Shown here: piece after piece, positions 60,705-64,000 of the stretch
How the letters are laid out: each line of letters opens with the position of its first letter
Numbering within the stretch: the stretch's first letter is position 1
From: Mycoplasmopsis sturni DSM 22021
GTDB lineage: Bacteria > Bacillota_I > Bacilli_A > Mycoplasmatales > Metamycoplasmataceae
Assembly: GCF_000701485.1 (NCBI RefSeq)
Contig: NZ_KL370785.1
Span: 1-64,000, forward strand
DNA length: 64,000 nucleotides
Direction of reading: 5' to 3'
Notes under the pieces: generated by a model
The model's input: the letters and a program-made list of their open reading frames with translations, nothing else
What the model was told of the DNA's origin: nothing
The model's database searches: none
Program-made: the position numbers and the translations under genes

Positions 60705-61922
60705 ATGGAAAAATTAACCAACTTGAATATTAGATCTTCGGCAATTGATCAAAATACACATCATTTAAAAGATGAAAACCATGCTATTAAAGGTGGAAAC
60801 TCAATTCATTTACAATGAGACTCAGTCCCAACTGCTAAAAGCTATGCTATTATAATTACAGATTATCAAGCAGCAGGTGCTGTTTGTGCCCCTTTTATAC
60901 ATTGAGTTGGACTTACAAAAGGAAATATCACTTCAATACCGGCAAATTTAAATCAAGAAAATGCAAAAAAATATCTTTTTCCTTTTGAAAATTCCACTTC
61001 TAAGAAAATAATAAATTCTGCCGTGCCTAGTGCATTTCAGACAGATAATTCAACTTCATACTTTGGGCCTTTCCCTCCTGATTCAGATCATAAATACGAA
61101 ATCAAAGTAATGGCTTTAGCTAAAGAATATAACGATGAATCATTAAGAAAATTATTGGGTAATGACAAAAATGAGCAAAGTTATGGTTGTCTTTTTGAAC
61201 TTACAAAAATTATCAAAGATGCCGGGGTAATTGCATATGATGTGCTAACTTTTATCGCCAAACAAAGTCTTCCTGGGGATGAAAAAAGTGGTCCCAAATT
61301 TGCAAATAATAACTTTCAAATAAGCGGAAATTTCTTTAATAACAAAGATAGAGGCCATATTCAAATTGAAATCTTAACTAACCTTAATGATGAACAAGCA
61401 AAGGCATTAAAAAGTCAATTTGATGAAAAACTTCAAAAATTTATCGTAAGTGATAAACCTTTTGAAATATCCTTAGATGCCTCACAAGCCAAAAATGTCA
61501 AAAGTTATGTTGTTTTAGTGTTAGATAATTCAAAAACAAATTCATGAGCCGTTCAAACAATTAATGGTGTTGCCTATTCAATTGCAAATAATTGAGATAA
61601 CAAAGTTCAGGTAAATCTTAACCAAAAAGAAAACGATGTAAATATTAAATTTGGGGTAAATTCATACAACCAAACCAAAACTGCTTTTGTTAATATTATT
61701 ACTCAAAAAATAAACCTAAAAGAAATTCCTGATACAAACTTAATCTTAACTGATTTTGATTCAAAACACAAAAACCACTATACAATTATTGCTTTTGCAA
61801 CTAATTTAGATGCAAATGATCCAAAACTAGCATTTGAAGAAGAAAAACCAAATATTGCCCAAATTCTAAAAGCTATCCATAGTAATGTTGTTGGTTATGG
61901 AAGTAAATCTTTTGAATTTTAG
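60705..61922 (+). CDS. PEBP (YbhB/YbcL, Raf-kinase-inhibitor-like) family protein, apparently two-domain
   Basis: This encodes 405 residues. Known members are 150-200 residues long and have a ligand pocket that binds phosphate-like groups. Residues ~25-140 match the family: GGNSIHLQWDSVP, KSYAIIITD, FIHW with the pocket His, and SxYFGPFPPDSDHKYEIKVMAL. The C-terminal half (about 205-405) shows a weaker echo, with VKSYVVLVLDN, NSWAVQTING and KNHYTIIAFATN in the same order, but it lacks the pocket signature. I infer an old internal duplication. No signal peptide is visible, so the protein is probably cytoplasmic. It is divergent from gene C and convergent with gene D. No good ribosome site precedes the ATG, and the TAG at 60663 leaves no other conventional start. 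Confidence 0.75.
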
Positions 61923-61925
61923 TTA

Positions 61926-61954
61926 AAAGAACACTATTTAAAGTGTTCTTTTTT
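61926..61954 (+). terminator. Terminator of the PEBP-like gene
   Basis: AAAGAACACT (61926-61935) pairs with AGTGTTCTTT (61942-61951), followed by more T residues. It begins 3 bases past the stop. Confidence 0.8.
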
Positions 61955-61994
61955 GATTTTATAAATTAAGACCAATAATAATAATAATAACAAT

Positions 61995-62023
61995 AAAAAA
62001 ACACCGTAATAACACGGTGTTTT
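61995..62023 (-). terminator. Terminator of giant gene D
   Basis: ACACCGT (62001-62007) pairs with ACGGTGT (62014-62020), with flanking A and T runs that extend the stem. The A run at 61995-62000 becomes the T run on the minus strand, about 25 bases past the gene D stop. Confidence 0.75.
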
Positions 62024-62047
62024 ATAATTGAATAAAATAATTTAATT

Positions 62048-64000
62048 TTATTGTTTATTGCGTCTTTTAGCAAGAGCAATAATAATTCCTAAAATTAAGG
62101 CTGAGTTAGTTGCAAGGAAAACTCATCATAAGAATCCAAGTTTTTCTTCAGCTACTCTCATTTCTTTAAAGTTTTTTACTAAAGCACTTTCTAAAACATT
62201 TGAAATATCATCAAAATCAAGTTTTGAAAGTTCGTTTCAAATACTTTGTAATAATTGGTAATCATCAGCTCTACCGGCTACAATTTTTCCAAAGTATTTA
62301 ATTCTATTTAAAGTATTAGCAAAGTTATTATATTGATCAAAGTGACCACGGTTATTAAGGTCATAAACAACATTGTTAAACTTATCTTTTTCAGCTGCTC
62401 GTAAAGCTTCAACTAAAGCAATTTCATCTTCACTTTGAGCTTGGTAAGTTTTTAGCGAAGCGTTAATAGTGTTAATTAAAGTATTTAGTTTTGGATATTT
62501 GGTGGTATTTAAGAATTTAACTAAACTAATTTCTTGCTCTAATTTTTCTTTGAGCTCTTGGTAATCACTTTCTTCTACTCCTGTTTTTCTGTATTTTTCA
62601 AGGGCATCAAGAAGAGAGTGATAACGACTAATTGCTTCTTTTGTTTCGATAAAGTCTTTGGTTGAAACACCTAAATCATCAAGGTGTTTAATGAGTTGAT
62701 CAATATCTTTAACAACTTGGTTAAGATCACCTTCATTAAAGTAATGAGCTTCTTTGGCGATTAATTCATTAACTGAATCTGAAATATCTTTAGCTTTAGC
62801 AAGTTCGGCAAGAATATCATCTTCAGTAGGTTGATTGTGAATATTTTCTTTAATTTGAGGTTTTTCCTCTTCGATTAAACCGTCTAAATTATCAATAATA
62901 TTATCAATAACTTTATCATGTTCTAACTTAATTTTGTCAATTAAGTCTTGTACTTGATCTTTGTCAAGATTTGCATTTGTATTATCATTAATTGGCTTGT
63001 TAGTGATAGTGTCATATGCATCTTGAATTGCTTTAATAAATGCATCTTGAGCACCTTTTGAGGCATTTTGTTCAAAAGCTGGTTGGTCAATTAATTTTGA
63101 TGCAATATCACTAACTTGTTCAAGTTCTGACATCTTATCATCAAGTTCTTGAGCTGTTGTTTGAATTTCTGTTACTGATTTTTGATTATCTAATAATTCT
63201 TCTTCATGTAATTGAGTATTAATAATTTGATCTTTGAAATATTCTTTTTGATCATTGTTTAAATGTTTTTGTCCTAAAATCGAATCAACAATGTCTTTTT
63301 TAGCTTGGTTATCTTTTTGGGCTTGTTCTCAAATTTTATTTGCATCTTCAGGATTTTCGGTATTTTCTAGTTGATCCTTAAATTTAGCTTTTTCTTCAGG
63401 TGAAAGATAATCTAATTGATCAACTTTATCTTGAATGCTTTTAATTTTGTCATAAAACTCTGCCATTTTAGCAAGAACATCATTGATTATTTTATTAAGT
63501 TCATCAACTTGAGCTTTGTTTCAATTTGCTTTGTGATCAGAAGCATCTGCATTTGAAGTTTCTGGTTTAGCAACATTTGGATCTCAATCATTTTGAAGGT
63601 TATTAGTATCTGAAGAAATATCACTTCGATTATTTTGGAGATCTTTTGAAGCATTAATTGCATGATCGTAAAGATCTTTGTATTTTTTCGATGCTTTTTG
63701 ATATTTAGGATCATTGTGAATTTGGTCTTCATCTGCAATTAATTTTTGATTATCATTCATTGAATCATCTAAACTTCCTGCCCGTTCAATAACTTGATTT
63801 GGCGTTTCAAGTTGAGGGTGAGAATTTTTGATTTCCTCATAAATTGGTGTATCAGGAGTTAATGAATTGATAATTTCTTGTTTAATAGCATCTTTTTGAT
63901 CTTGATTTAGGTGTGGGAAGTTTACATCAAGATTATCAATTAAATCTTTTTTGGTTTTTTTGATGCTATTTGCTGTATCTATTTGTTTTTGAATCTCATC
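62048..64000 (-). CDS. Giant gene D: C-terminal part of a GA-module surface protein, cut by the right edge
   Basis: The visible 650 residues run in one frame from the window edge to a TAA at 62050-62048. The segment holds a GA-type super-repeat (NWNKAQVDELNKII with a TGA-coded Trp near 63520; NFPHLNQDQKDAIKQEIIN nearer the edge). It then has the C-terminal region shared with A and C (IDNIIDNLDGLIEEEKPQIK, YPKLNTLINTINASLKTYQAQ, RADDYQLLQSI) and the anchor FLWW...FLATNS...LAKRRNKQ. It is closer to gene C than to gene A over this region. It is probably another long surface protein of the same tandem family; its start and N-terminal domains are outside the window. Confidence 0.85.

Noticed and set aside
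1-64000. tRNA, rRNA and known riboswitches
   Set aside because: I saw no cloverleaf-like, rRNA-like or conserved riboswitch sequence, but a covariance search (tRNAscan-SE, Infernal/Rfam) was not possible here and would settle it.

Overview
The window comes from a mollicute, most likely a Mycoplasma of the hominis type. It is strongly A+T-rich. Long reading frames stay open only if TGA is read as tryptophan (genetic code 4). It carries the families typical of these cell-wall-less bacteria: a MnuA-type membrane nuclease, a phase-variable type I restriction locus and very large surface proteins. No rRNA, tRNA or CRISPR array was seen.

Left part (1-7.5 kb): a type I restriction-modification locus. 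It holds a three-domain hsdS on the + strand, hsdR, and a SprT/YgjP-like zinc metallopeptidase whose start overlaps the hsdR stop. There are also hsdS fragments on the minus strand at 1-118 and 5820-6492, and a tyrosine recombinase at 6478-7401. Short repeats (TGGGAACAGTGTAAA, and a TCACTTACGCTGAT element) lie in both orientations, as expected of an invertible specificity locus. The only hsdS leader in the window is out of frame with the segment that follows it. hsdM is not present.

Middle left (7.5-12.4 kb): a 716-residue membrane-anchored protein made of two tandem copies of a roughly 305-residue unit (+ strand), about 0.9 kb of gene-poor DNA, and a 361-residue secreted or anchored protein with a long acidic tail (minus strand).

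Right part (12.9-64 kb): four giant paralogous minus-strand genes, here called A, B, C and D. A (12886-35841) encodes about 7651 residues, B (37985-46972) about 2995, C (47135-60013) about 4292, and D is cut by the right edge (650 residues visible). A has a signal sequence, about 1180 unique residues, some 44 repeats of about 110 residues (STK...GFKTE pattern, resembling the mycoplasma lipoprotein-associated domain), a GA-module block, a conserved C-terminal region and a membrane anchor. B and C share their first ~1290 residues. After that point C switches to the repeat, GA and C-terminal architecture of A, so C is a mosaic. Two divergent + strand genes sit in the gaps: a MnuA-like nuclease between A and B, and a two-domain PEBP-like protein between C and D. 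Long homopolymer tracts (19 and 22 bases) lie upstream of A and C, both next to TGAAACTT, and could switch expression. I infer a surface-adhesion and host-protein-binding locus, with nuclease and variable restriction functions nearby.
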